Made by a program: the position numbers and the translations under genes
Shown here: piece after piece, positions 25,860 to 33,169 of the stretch
Layout of the letters: each line of letters begins with the position of its first letter
How positions within the stretch are numbered: position 1 is the first letter of the stretch
The notes under the pieces: generated by a model
Databases searched by the model: none
What the model was told of the DNA's origin: nothing
Seen by the model: the letters and a program-made list of their open reading frames with translations, nothing else
DNA from: Clostridium ganghwense
GTDB lineage: Bacteria > Bacillota > Clostridia > Clostridiales > Clostridiaceae
DNA length: 64,000 bases
Assembly: GCF_026735165.1 (NCBI RefSeq)
Contig: NZ_JAPQES010000005.1
Coordinates: 112,829 to 176,828, forward strand
Reading direction: 5' to 3'

Positions 25860-26804
25860 CTACTTAATTTTTAATTTACAACAGTTCAACATTTGAGCAT
25901 TGTATATCCATAAGGTATTCTCTATTGCATCACACTTAATAAAATACTTGTCCCCACTTCCTAAATTTTGCTTTGGTGTTAAAGATAAAATATCTTCAAA
26001 CTCCTTCGTAATTCCGTAAAAGTATAACTTTGACTTGTTTTTTAATGAATGAACTATTAAATACTCTTTCATGGATGAAAAGAATCCAAAACCCTTTTCA
26101 ATATTCCTGGTCTTTACAACTTTACCGTTTATGTCATTATCGCATAATACTGAGCAACTCATTCCAAATTTATAATGATTCATGTCTTCTCCAATAGTGT
26201 GTATATAATACATATTATTTTGGAATACGGCATCTTGAATTACACTCCACTTTCGCGTTGAAGCAGTTTCTATTGAAAATTGCTCTAACTTCAACTGTCT
26301 CTCAGGTCTTAACCATTCAGCATAATCATTTTGTATCTTTAATGTACAGTAATATCTGGCTACATCAAGACAGCAGTCATAATCAGATAATGTGACTAAT
26401 ATTTCATTGCTATTTTCAATAGCTGAAGCCCTTACTGGTCCAATAACTCTATTATGAACATCTTTTTCAAAATGATTTCTAATCTTATACTCAGTATAAT
26501 TAGAATAGAATGTATCCCATAAATACAGATAATCATGAATGAGCAAACCAAACCCCTGATTATACTTAAAAATCACAATATTATACATTAAGGTTTTAAT
26601 TCCTATTTTATATTTATCTAAAGCAGGAAGTTCTTTTGAGATATTTCTAGGGTAATATTTATCCCCTTCAAGAAGTATTAAATTTACTTCTCTTGTATCA
26701 TTCGATTCGGCAAGAACTACAGCGGAATTAGCTGTAAGTCCAACAACTTGTCCTATGCAAAATTCATCTGCAATGTCGTAGGAAAAAATAATGCTGCTTT
26801 TCAT
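25860..26804 (-). CDS. Hypothetical beta-rich protein
   Basis: This 314-aa protein has repeated WDT/YLYLW-type strands and alternating hydrophobic segments suggestive of a beta-propeller or beta-sandwich (GFGLLIHDYLYLWDTFY, ILVTLSDYDCCLDVARYYC). No signal peptide. ATG at 26804 preferred: AAAGGA lies 9 bases upstream, while the two earlier in-frame ATG codons are too close to it. 16 bp before the 215-aa gene, so probably in one transcript. Family not recognised. Confidence 0.6.
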   Translation of the reverse strand: MKSSIIFSYDIADEFCIGQVVGLTANSAVVLAESNDTREVNLILLEGDKYYPRNISKELPALDKYKIGIKTLMYNIVIFKYNQGFGLLIHDYLYLWDTFYSNYTEYKIRNHFEKDVHNRVIGPVRASAIENSNEILVTLSDYDCCLDVARYYCTLKIQNDYAEWLRPERQLKLEQFSIETASTRKWSVIQDAVFQNNMYYIHTIGEDMNHYKFGMSCSVLCDNDINGKVVKTRNIEKGFGFFSSMKEYLIVHSLKNKSKLYFYGITKEFEDILSLTPKQNLGSGDKYFIKCDAIENTLWIYNAQMLNCCKLKIK

Positions 26805-26883
26805 ATGCATCATTCCTTTCTAAAAACTAATTATATATTTTCATGCTTCTTCATAAATTCATACAATGTCTAATATATCTCTC

Positions 26884-27327
26884 TTAAATATTTTCTCTAA
26901 GTATTTTAAATCCATGATATTCTATTAATGCTCTAAAAGAATCAGCTCCACCGTATGGCCAACACCATGGATTATATTCAATTCTTCCTTTTCTTTTAGA
27001 TATCATTTCACATGATATGAAATGATACTCTCCATTAGCGAATGCATCTATCATTGATTCAAAATCCCATGGATGCTGCAATGCTTCACATGTAAAGCGT
27101 TCTTCTACTGGAGTTTCTGTCCATAACCTTCCATACTCTTCAACCTCCTCTGATGAAGGCCACCAAAATTTCATAAGAGTATCTTCATCAAAATAATCAA
27201 TCCATTTCGAATCATTTGGTATAATTCTTTCCTCATCCTTACTTAATTTTATGGCGTAATAAAATTCTTGTAACTTTTTAAACTTATCTTCATTATTAAT
27301 TTCAAATTCAAAAAAACAATTTTCCAT
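26884..27327 (-). CDS. Hypothetical immunity-like protein
   Basis: This 147-aa acidic, Trp-rich protein has the segment PWDFESMIDAFANGEYHF followed by NPWCWPYGGADSFRALIEYHGF. The pattern recalls single-domain immunity proteins of polymorphic toxin systems, but I cannot name the family. GAGGAAT precedes the ATG. The frame of the upstream decayed immunity-like gene runs into its first codons, so a deletion may have brought the two together. Confidence 0.6.
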   Translation of the reverse strand: MENCFFEFEINNEDKFKKLQEFYYAIKLSKDEERIIPNDSKWIDYFDEDTLMKFWWPSSEEVEEYGRLWTETPVEERFTCEALQHPWDFESMIDAFANGEYHFISCEMISKRKGRIEYNPWCWPYGGADSFRALIEYHGFKILRENI

Positions 27328-27495
27328 TTGTTAATTCCTCAATTCTTTCTGGAATTAGATATCTTAAATCTAAATCAGGGTTTTCCATCTTTGATGGATC
27401 TAATTTTATAGCAATTGTACCCACATATTATTGATTCCTTTTCTATCACTACTTAATTCCACTAAATAATTTTTATGTTCAACATAATATAATCT
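27308..27495 (-). pseudogene. Frameshifted immunity-like gene remnant
   Basis: Two frames join into one protein-like stretch: VEHKNYLVELSSDRKGINNMW in the first, then VGTIAIKLDPSKMENPDLDL and RYLIPERIEELTNGKLFF in the second, ending at TGA (27308-27310). NPDLDxRYxIPE is reminiscent of immunity-type proteins. The 5' end is missing. Confidence 0.5.
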
Positions 27496-27530
27496 CTATT
27501 TTTCCACTCATAATCCTTCTAAGTTTTAAC

Positions 27531-28238
27531 TTATTTTATCTTATGTCCCATTTGTCTCAATGCTCTCTCAGCCGCACCTGGAACATTAATCTTTCCAGTT
27601 ATACAAAGTTCTTTTAGCTTACAGATAGCTGAATTATATCTGTGAAATCCAACTATGTCACAAGCTCTTTCTTGTACATAGTCATCTTCATCATCTAAAT
27701 ACTTAATTATGCTATCTAAATAGTCATATGGAGTTAATGCTAGAATAGAATATATTATTTGAGTTCTGAAATCCTCATCTAAATCACTGTTATTCAGCAT
27801 TGAGTTTAACTCCTTGATTGCATTTAAATCTGTTTCCATATCATTTCTACTAATATCACATTCATTTGGATAATCTTTCACTAACTCATCCCAGTCACAT
27901 TCCTCATCTTTTTCAAGTTCGTTAATAAATGTCTTTACATTTCTAAATTGAGGTGACACATCAGTTTCTTCATGATTTAAATAACAAATTCTATATTTTA
28001 GTGGTCCAGAATAATACATACAAATATAATTAGAGTTATCGTCAGTCCATATTGCTATTAAGTTTTTAAACACTTCAAATTTATCAAGAAATTGCTTCAT
28101 TTCCAATATTTCATCCATTTTCATTAATCTAATAAAAAACTCACTTTTCTCTTGTTTATACCTATGTTCCTCTAATGCTTCTAAAATTTCTAAAGGTATA
28201 TGAGTTTTATATATTTCATTAAGTTTGTCATATTTCAT
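27531..28238 (-). CDS. HEAT-repeat-containing protein
   Basis: This 235-aa acidic, all-helical protein has a C-terminal part (about 150-235) with HEAT-like repeats: SILALTPYDYLDSIIKYLDDEDDYVQERACDIVGFHRYNSAICKLKELC. Such folds bind proteins and are frequent in immunity proteins. The N-terminal half is unassigned. AAGGAG at correct spacing. Separated from flanking genes by about 95-200 bp. Confidence 0.65.
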   Translation of the reverse strand: MKYDKLNEIYKTHIPLEILEALEEHRYKQEKSEFFIRLMKMDEILEMKQFLDKFEVFKNLIAIWTDDNSNYICMYYSGPLKYRICYLNHEETDVSPQFRNVKTFINELEKDEECDWDELVKDYPNECDISRNDMETDLNAIKELNSMLNNSDLDEDFRTQIIYSILALTPYDYLDSIIKYLDDEDDYVQERACDIVGFHRYNSAICKLKELCITGKINVPGAAERALRQMGHKIK

Positions 28239-28334
28239 TTTGTATCTCCTTTTTAGTAATCTTATTTAATCACAATCTGTAATCTATTGTTATTGCCCCT
28301 TTCTTATTTCACACAAAGCTTGTACTATTCAAAA

Positions 28335-29534
28335 CTATTTACCAAATAACTTTTTAAAAAATTTCTTAAATCTCTTTTCATTATTTTCAACTTTAGTTTC
28401 TGTTTTTACTTCTTCATCTTTTTTTATCTCTTTAACACTTTCATTACTTGTACTAGTTTGTTCTATTTTACTTTTTTCCAAAACTATCTTATGCAGCCAC
28501 TCTTCAACTTCAGTTTCAGTTAAATGTGATAGGATTGAAACCTGTGGTTTTAGTGCATCATGCAATGGAGAAAAAAATGATCTATCCCAGCTGCGCTCTG
28601 CTAATACATTATCTCCAATTAATACTACTTTTTCACCAAGAATGGTTGGTGTATGTTTTGGCATTAATTCTCCATAAACCCACTGTTCAAGAGGTATATT
28701 TTTACTTAGTGTTTTATCTGAACTAAGGGCAGTCCATATATAATAGCTAAATATAGCCTTATCCTCTGCTTTTTCAGAACCATCAGAAATTTTTGCTGCT
28801 CTTGCAATATCTACTGCATTTTTGTTTAATAAAGCTTTATCCAATCCTAACTCATCACTAACCTTTTCTATGAGTTCACCTTGAAATAAGGTAAAGAAGT
28901 GAAAATAGTTTTGCACTCCATCTACTTTAACTTTATATCCTTTCTTTTTACCCACATGTATTACAGTCATTTCTAAGTTATCTGTAAGTCCCATTATTTT
29001 TTGAATATAATATATATTTTTTACCACATCAGTAGTGACAAAGTTTAATAAAACCTGTATATCTTCATCATTTTTAAATTTTTCTCGTTCTAATGAGTTT
29101 CTTGCAAGCATTGTCATAGAAGCCATTATCAAATAATCTATAATTTGAAAACTTACATAAATACCTACCTTTTTATATACATCCTGCTCCTCTTCTTTTT
29201 TTATTATGCTTTCTCCTATACGTGTTAACGCGTCCTTAAGTTTTTCAATTACATGAGAAATTATTATGTCTTGATTACCACCAAATTCAACTAAAGCACC
29301 ACATACATGACAAAGAAGGTTTGCCTTAAGTTCGTTATATGTATGAAATTCCTTTGATATTTGGGATAGTACCTCATTTATCATATCCTTATTTGTGTTA
29401 CAATACTTAACCAATTCCAAAATCTCACTTTTATAAAAAAAGTTATTTTTGTCTTCTATATCACCAATCTTTTCAAAGCCTTCTTTCATAAATCTTGTAA
29501 AGTTATCCATTATTATATTTAATTTATTATTCAT
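28335..29534 (-). CDS. NADAR-linked protein of unknown function
   Basis: This 399-aa mainly helical protein has no signal peptide. The region AVDIARAAKISDGSEKAEDKAIFSYYIWTALSSDKTL (about 240-278) and the near-C-terminal VLAERSWDRSFFSPLHDALKPQVSILSHLTETEVEEWLHKIVLEK are the best-ordered parts. The last 45 residues are Lys/Glu-rich and end in a basic FKKFFKKLFGK patch. The start overlaps the NADAR stop by 4 bp (ATGA), so the two are translationally coupled and probably act together. I do not recognise a domain. It could be an effector paired with the NADAR hydrolase, which is inference. Confidence 0.65.
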   Translation of the reverse strand: MNNKLNIIMDNFTRFMKEGFEKIGDIEDKNNFFYKSEILELVKYCNTNKDMINEVLSQISKEFHTYNELKANLLCHVCGALVEFGGNQDIIISHVIEKLKDALTRIGESIIKKEEEQDVYKKVGIYVSFQIIDYLIMASMTMLARNSLEREKFKNDEDIQVLLNFVTTDVVKNIYYIQKIMGLTDNLEMTVIHVGKKKGYKVKVDGVQNYFHFFTLFQGELIEKVSDELGLDKALLNKNAVDIARAAKISDGSEKAEDKAIFSYYIWTALSSDKTLSKNIPLEQWVYGELMPKHTPTILGEKVVLIGDNVLAERSWDRSFFSPLHDALKPQVSILSHLTETEVEEWLHKIVLEKSKIEQTSTSNESVKEIKKDEEVKTETKVENNEKRFKKFFKKLFGK

Positions 29535-30091
29535 CTGTTCTTCTCCATTTCTAATGCATCTCTAACTTCCATTAATGCAAATCCAAGTAAATTTTGACCT
29601 TGCCACAAAAGTGGATTGTGTACTTTTTCATTTTTCTTATCTAATCCTATTCCCCAAATTCTATCATAAGGACTTGCTTCTACTAACACTTTATTTTCAG
29701 TACTTAATAAATAGTTTTTTAGTTCTATATTTTGTGAGAACTTAGCCATATTTCCTCTTTTAACTATTTCATATCTTTCTTTTTTCCATATTTCTTCATT
29801 AAAATTTTTTACTTGTCGTCCTAATTGTTTAACTTCATGTGGAGATGGTGATAGCAGTATTTTCTTAAGAATATCCATATCATTAAATATTCTTGCTTTT
29901 TCAGCCATCATAAACTGTTCAGCAGAATAAAATTTTAAATTATCAACTTCAAACTCTACATTCCACCATTGACTTAAGCAGCTCATACCTATTTTCCCAT
30001 CTTTACTTGGTTGATGTCCCCAGAAAAATAAAAAATCATTTTTAATACCCTTCTGAAAATTTTTTCTTAAATTATCTAAACAATATTTCAT
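29531..30091 (-). CDS. NADAR-family ADP-ribose glycohydrolase-like protein
   Basis: This 186-aa NADAR (YbiA-like) protein has the conserved features FFWGHQPSKDG, LSQWWNVEFEVDNLKFYSAEQFMMAEKARIF, SPSPHEVKQLGRQVKNFNEEIWKKERYEIVKRGNMAKFSQN and ASPYDRIWGIGLD. Characterised members remove ADP-ribose from guanine bases of nucleic acid or act on related N-glycosides. AAAGGAG lies 12 bases before the ATG. Coupled to the 399-aa gene by a 4-bp overlap. An ART-like DUF3990 gene lies about 1 kb away, so a modify/reverse pair is conceivable. Confidence 0.88.
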   Translation of the reverse strand: MKYCLDNLRKNFQKGIKNDFLFFWGHQPSKDGKIGMSCLSQWWNVEFEVDNLKFYSAEQFMMAEKARIFNDMDILKKILLSPSPHEVKQLGRQVKNFNEEIWKKERYEIVKRGNMAKFSQNIELKNYLLSTENKVLVEASPYDRIWGIGLDKKNEKVHNPLLWQGQNLLGFALMEVRDALEMEKNR

Positions 30092-30461
30092 TATGCTGTT
30101 TCTCCTTTACTTCTTTTCATATATTCTTTTAATTCTTCCGTATTCAATTTATCTACTACTTCCTATATAATATTTTAGTAAATGTATCCATGAATAAATT
30201 TTCCATTCTTACTGTAATTATATATTTATTTACATATTTCTACAAGATAAGCATTAAAGCTTCCGATACAAGCGAATGCCCATTTGCGTATAATATTCAT
30301 ATTTTTATTTGCAGTAATGTGCTCTGGTAGCTTTACACTGGCAATATAGAGACTCAAATAAGTTAAAGCACTAGGTGGTTAAGTACCTAGTGCTTTCTTA
30401 ATTTTATAAGTTCATTTTATTTATCATTTAATTTTTTACTGTAAATATCAGACCCTTAGGG
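30092..30461. other. Intergenic region with a short gene tail and a hairpin
   Basis: A minus-strand frame ending at TAA (30226-30228) reads ITANKNMNIIRKWAFACIGSF, then NAYLVEICK. It has no plausible start and is probably the tail of a lost gene. A strong hairpin is listed separately. No full gene. Confidence 0.4.
30365..30396 (+). terminator. Strong hairpin terminator, gene unassigned
   Basis: AAAGCACTAGGT and ACCTAGTGCTTT form a perfect 12-bp stem with an 8-nt loop, followed by CTTAATTTT. It lies upstream of the small RHH gene and would end a plus-strand transcript of a lost gene. Confidence 0.7.
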
Positions 30462-30746
30462 ATGCCTTGCTATGCTAAGTTAGAGAAGCAGTTTAGCTTC
30501 AACTCGAATAATACACCTGTACTAAATGTAAATGTAGAGGATGAAGACGCAGAAAAATTAGACATAAATTCAAAGGAAACTGTTGAAGAAACTCTTTCAG
30601 TAAAAAGAAGCTATACCCTAAGACCTTCTACCGTAAAAATGCTTCAGGAGCTTAAGGTTTTCATATATGATGATCCATACATAAAATACAATGATATTGT
30701 AGATGCTGCTATAAGATTTTTTTATGATTTTAAGAAAAAACAGTAA
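30462..30746 (+). CDS. Ribbon-helix-helix-like plasmid partition-type protein
   Basis: This 94-aa protein has an acidic disordered N-terminus (about 1-45). Its C-terminal half, VKRSYTLRPSTVKMLQELKV, continues FIYDDPYIKYNDIVDAAIRFFYD and matches the MetJ/Arc ribbon-helix-helix layout. That is typical of small centromere-binding partition proteins and plasmid regulators. The start is uncertain: AGGG touches the ATG, a poor site, and the frame is open for 11 codons upstream without another start. A truncated 5' end is possible. No ParA-type ATPase lies next to it. Terminator hairpin overlaps its stop. Confidence 0.6.
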   Translation: MPCYAKLEKQFSFNSNNTPVLNVNVEDEDAEKLDINSKETVEETLSVKRSYTLRPSTVKMLQELKVFIYDDPYIKYNDIVDAAIRFFYDFKKKQ

Positions 30747-30773
30747 GTGAGTTAAATTAATCACTTACTGTTT
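30738..30773 (+). terminator. Terminator of the RHH gene
   Basis: AAACAGTAAGTGA and TCACTTACTGTTT pair perfectly (13 bp, 10-nt loop), followed by CTTTTATTTTAT. The stop codon lies in the 5' arm. Confidence 0.85.
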
Positions 30774-30896
30774 CTTTTATTTTATAGTTTTCTACCATCT
30801 ATTTAGATATATTTCATATTTGATTGTGCAGATATGTCTACACAATTTAAAAATTAAGAAAAATATCATAAAATGCAACCATATTAAATAACTTCC

Positions 30897-31139
30897 CTAA
30901 TGCACAAAATCCTTTGGATAACTTTTGTGTTTCATTAACCCATACTCTAGCATTAGTTCCTGTGTTAGGTATTTAACTCCTCTACAATGCAAGTCCCCAA
31001 CACCTTCACTAATTAATTCATAAGTTTCAGATTTATAAAAATAATCCATACTTTCGTCTAATCCCTTACCAGTCTCTTTTGAAAATTCAAGTATTATATC
31101 TTTATATAAAGATTGTAGTAATATTTTATTTGCTTCCAT
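30897..31139 (-). CDS. Small protein of the DUF3990/DUF3791 cassette
   Basis: This 80-aa protein has the pattern LYKDIILEFSKETGKGLDESMDYFYKSETYELISEGVGDLHCRGVKYLTQELMLEYG, a family that regularly accompanies DUF3990 genes in Clostridia. I cannot name the family with certainty. Its start is 2 bp after the DUF3990 stop. It is the last gene of the three-gene cassette, likely antitoxin or accessory by position, an inference. Confidence 0.65.
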   Translation of the reverse strand: MEANKILLQSLYKDIILEFSKETGKGLDESMDYFYKSETYELISEGVGDLHCRGVKYLTQELMLEYGLMKHKSYPKDFVH

Positions 31140-31141
31140 AC

Positions 31142-31621
31142 TTACACTTCCCTACTTTCTTCATACTTTAAATATCTATTTATAATTTCTTGATTAATAA
31201 TGCAAATTTGATGATTAGGCTTATAATACTGTAATCTTTTAAGAGCTTCATCTTTACCAATTAGCTGATCTTTATAAAGTTCTATTGTGTTATATACCCT
31301 ATCATCAGCTATTCCACCTATAATCATATCGTAATTTAAATAAAGATTACTTCCTGCTCTACAATCTAATATAAAGTCTAACCACTCAAGGTCATAACTT
31401 AAAAACTCTTTAACTTTATAAATTTGCTTAATTTCCTCTATTGGTAATGTATAGATATTTAAATAGCCTTTTTTACCTCTTCTCTTAAACCTATTTGTCC
31501 AATTAATTGCTTGTTCTTCGATTCCTGTTACATAAAATCCTTTTCCAAAATCTAAAGCTTCTCTTGAAAAAGATACATGAGGATTATCAACTAAACAATA
31601 AGATCCATGATATACTATCAT
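31142..31621 (-). CDS. DUF3990 protein (ADP-ribosyltransferase-like fold)
   Basis: This 159-aa protein starts MIVYHGSYCLVDNPHVSFSREALDFGKGFYVTG, with His5 and Tyr30 placed like the first residues of an H-Y-E ART fold. EEQAINWTNRFKRRGKKGYLNIY follows. DUF3990 is associated with the ADP-ribosyltransferase superfamily, but the catalytic glutamate is not obvious to me. It overlaps the upstream DUF3791 gene by 4 bp and is followed after 2 bp by the 80-aa gene. Layout and size resemble a toxin-antitoxin module. Activity is unproven. Confidence 0.75.
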   Translation of the reverse strand: MIVYHGSYCLVDNPHVSFSREALDFGKGFYVTGIEEQAINWTNRFKRRGKKGYLNIYTLPIEEIKQIYKVKEFLSYDLEWLDFILDCRAGSNLYLNYDMIIGGIADDRVYNTIELYKDQLIGKDEALKRLQYYKPNHQICIINQEIINRYLKYEESREV

Positions 31622-31836
31622 TTTAATGCTCCTCTCTCTTTAAGTACCTCTATCAAGTCTTCTACTATATAGTGTTTACTTTGAGAGTGTAATGGTTCAT
31701 AACAAGGAACAATGTAACTTTGCAAAATATCTGTATCACTATTAATTAATTTATATATATCTTTTGCACTCATTCCCAATTGTTCAGCTAAGCTTTCAAT
31801 GCAAAATATAGTAAATTCTAATATCTTTTCGTCCAT
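31618..31836 (-). CDS. DUF3791 protein
   Basis: This 72-aa protein has the DUF3791 pattern LEFTIFCIESLAEQLGMSAKDIYKLINSDTDILQSYIVPCYEPLHSQSKHYIVEDLIEVLKERG. Its role is unknown; it is a regular partner of DUF3990. AAGGAGATA lies about 8 bases before the ATG. First of the three coupled genes (ATGA overlap with the next). Confidence 0.8.
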   Translation of the reverse strand: MDEKILEFTIFCIESLAEQLGMSAKDIYKLINSDTDILQSYIVPCYEPLHSQSKHYIVEDLIEVLKERGALK

Positions 31837-31994
31837 AACAGCTATCTCCTTAAATTATTGTAAGAATTGGCCATATAAATTATTTTTTTCATAACAATTC
31901 CTCCAATAAATAATATCCTTAATTATATTATAGCCTAATAAAATATTAATTTAAACGGTCTATATTTATTTTCAAATATTTGATTTTATCTTTC

Positions 31995-32231
31995 CTATGC
32001 TTTAGTATGTTTTACTATTGAACATTTAATAATATTCACTGAATCATTCTTTAATAAATTTTCTAATGATTTTCTATCTCCATTAAAAACACCATCTTCT
32101 ACACTTTCATAATGTTCAACCCAACATTTAAAATTATATTCATATGCTTTACAATCTAGATTATTAAGATTAAATACATAGCAACTGCTATATTTTGATA
32201 CATTTAACTCTCTTAGCTCTTTACTACAAAT
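31995..32231 (-). pseudogene. C-terminal fragment of a DUF3990-like protein
   Basis: An open stretch of about 75 codons (ELRELNVSKYSSCYVFNLNNL, DCKAYEYNFKCWVEHYESVEDGVFNGDR, ending VKHTKA and TAG at 31995-31997) lacks a start and has a stop directly upstream. The YVFNLNNLDCKAYEYNFKCWVEH order recalls DUF3990/ART-like families, but identity is not secure. Remnant next to an intact DUF3990 cassette. Confidence 0.45.
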
Positions 32232-32279
32232 TTATATTTATTAAATCAAATACACTACAATTTAAAATATAATTTTTAT

Positions 32280-32510
32280 TAAATAAAAATAAGCGTCAAA
32301 AGCTCTCGCTTTTCACGCACCCCATCCCCTTCAGCATTCCTCACAGGTCCTATCTCCGCTGATACAACTTTAACCTTCCGTACCTCCATGTTAAAATTGT
32401 ATCAGCTAGGCATTTCCTTGTGGTCTTTGCTAAGGTATTCCTATAGGGTCTATAGGTTGGACAAGCTTTTACTGTCACAATAAATTGTCACAAAAGCTTG
32501 TCCAACCTAA
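32280..32510 (-). ncRNA. Structured RNA candidate A, ending in a terminator
   Basis: This segment is GC-richer than its surroundings and has no ORF. Read on the minus strand it holds three hairpins. The first is a 16-bp perfect inverted repeat (32455-32507; arms GGTTGGACAAGCTTTT and AAAAGCTTGTCCAACC). The second is a long stem GCTGATACAA...TTGTATCAGC (32358-32406, extended by TTTAAC/GTTAAA). The third is a final hairpin GCGTGAAAAGC/GCTTTTGACGC (32293-32318) followed by TTATTTTTATTT, a rho-independent terminator. Family not recognised. The strand is inferred from the terminator. Confidence 0.5.
32293..32318 (-). terminator. Terminator of RNA candidate A
   Basis: On the minus strand, GCGTGAAAAGC pairs with GCTTTTGACGC (one mismatch, 4-nt loop), followed by a T-rich tract at 32281-32292. 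Confidence 0.65.
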
Positions 32511-32711
32511 CTAACTATTATATTATTACTGTCAATAATTATATTTTTACTTCTATTAATTCATATACCTTTATATTTTTATACTTTATTTTCATATTCA
32601 TATTTATAAGATTAATCAGATTGACTGATTTTATAACTCTACCTAAAACTCGTAATATAATTATCACTATTTAATTTTAAAATTACTCTATTATAGTTAA
32701 TACTGCTATAC

Positions 32712-33040
32712 CTATTTTTTTAACCACTGGCACTTTAACTGCCACCCCAAAAAGTACAGGCTCTTGTCTAGTATCTCTAAGAGTGTAAAAGTCTCTCCCT
32801 TAATTCCGAGCCTTCTACGCTCTAAGAACTCCACGACTTTAGCTAGTCCTTTATTTGGGTACCCGGCAGAGTGCGTAGGGGTGGACTTGCTTCCAGCTTC
32901 ACTCCTCATGTACATGCATTGAAAAGACATGTACATAACTCTTGAGCAGCAAGGCAGTTCCACCCCTTGTATGTATTCCTCTAGGGGCATCAAATAGGAA
33001 ATTATAAACAAGCCGTCCTTGGCATGTCTATAATTGAATT
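32712..33040. ncRNA. GC-rich structured RNA candidate B
   Basis: This 330-bp segment is close to 50% GC inside a genome region far poorer in GC. It is strongly foldable. GGGGTGGA (32878-32885) pairs with TCCACCCC (32959-32966), CTTGC (32886-32890) with GCAAG (32949-32953), and ATGTACATG (32908-32916) with CATGTACAT (32928-32936), a three-part long stem. It ends at a CGCCCCCCCGCCCACC tract (from 33045). A 99-codon minus-strand ORF spans it, but its composition (CCSRVMYMSF, repeated Met/Arg/Ser) looks like translated RNA structure. Possibly one transcription unit with candidate A. Could be a large bacterial RNA of the OLE/ROOL/GOLLD/HEARO kind or a mobile-element end; I cannot tell which. Confidence 0.4.
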
Positions 33041-33169
33041 AAATCGCCCCCCCGCCCACCAGGAGAATATGTATATATCAAACAATAATTTAAAATTTCT
33101 AAGATTTTATTCTTGGAGTTATATAATCATTTCAACTATTATACATTTACTCTTAAATAATTACTTATG

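Noticed and set aside
32712-33011. 99-codon minus-strand ORF in the GC-rich segment
   Set aside because: No ribosome binding site, unusual amino acid composition and overlap with strong complementary stems; a structured RNA is the better reading, though a conserved protein cannot be excluded.
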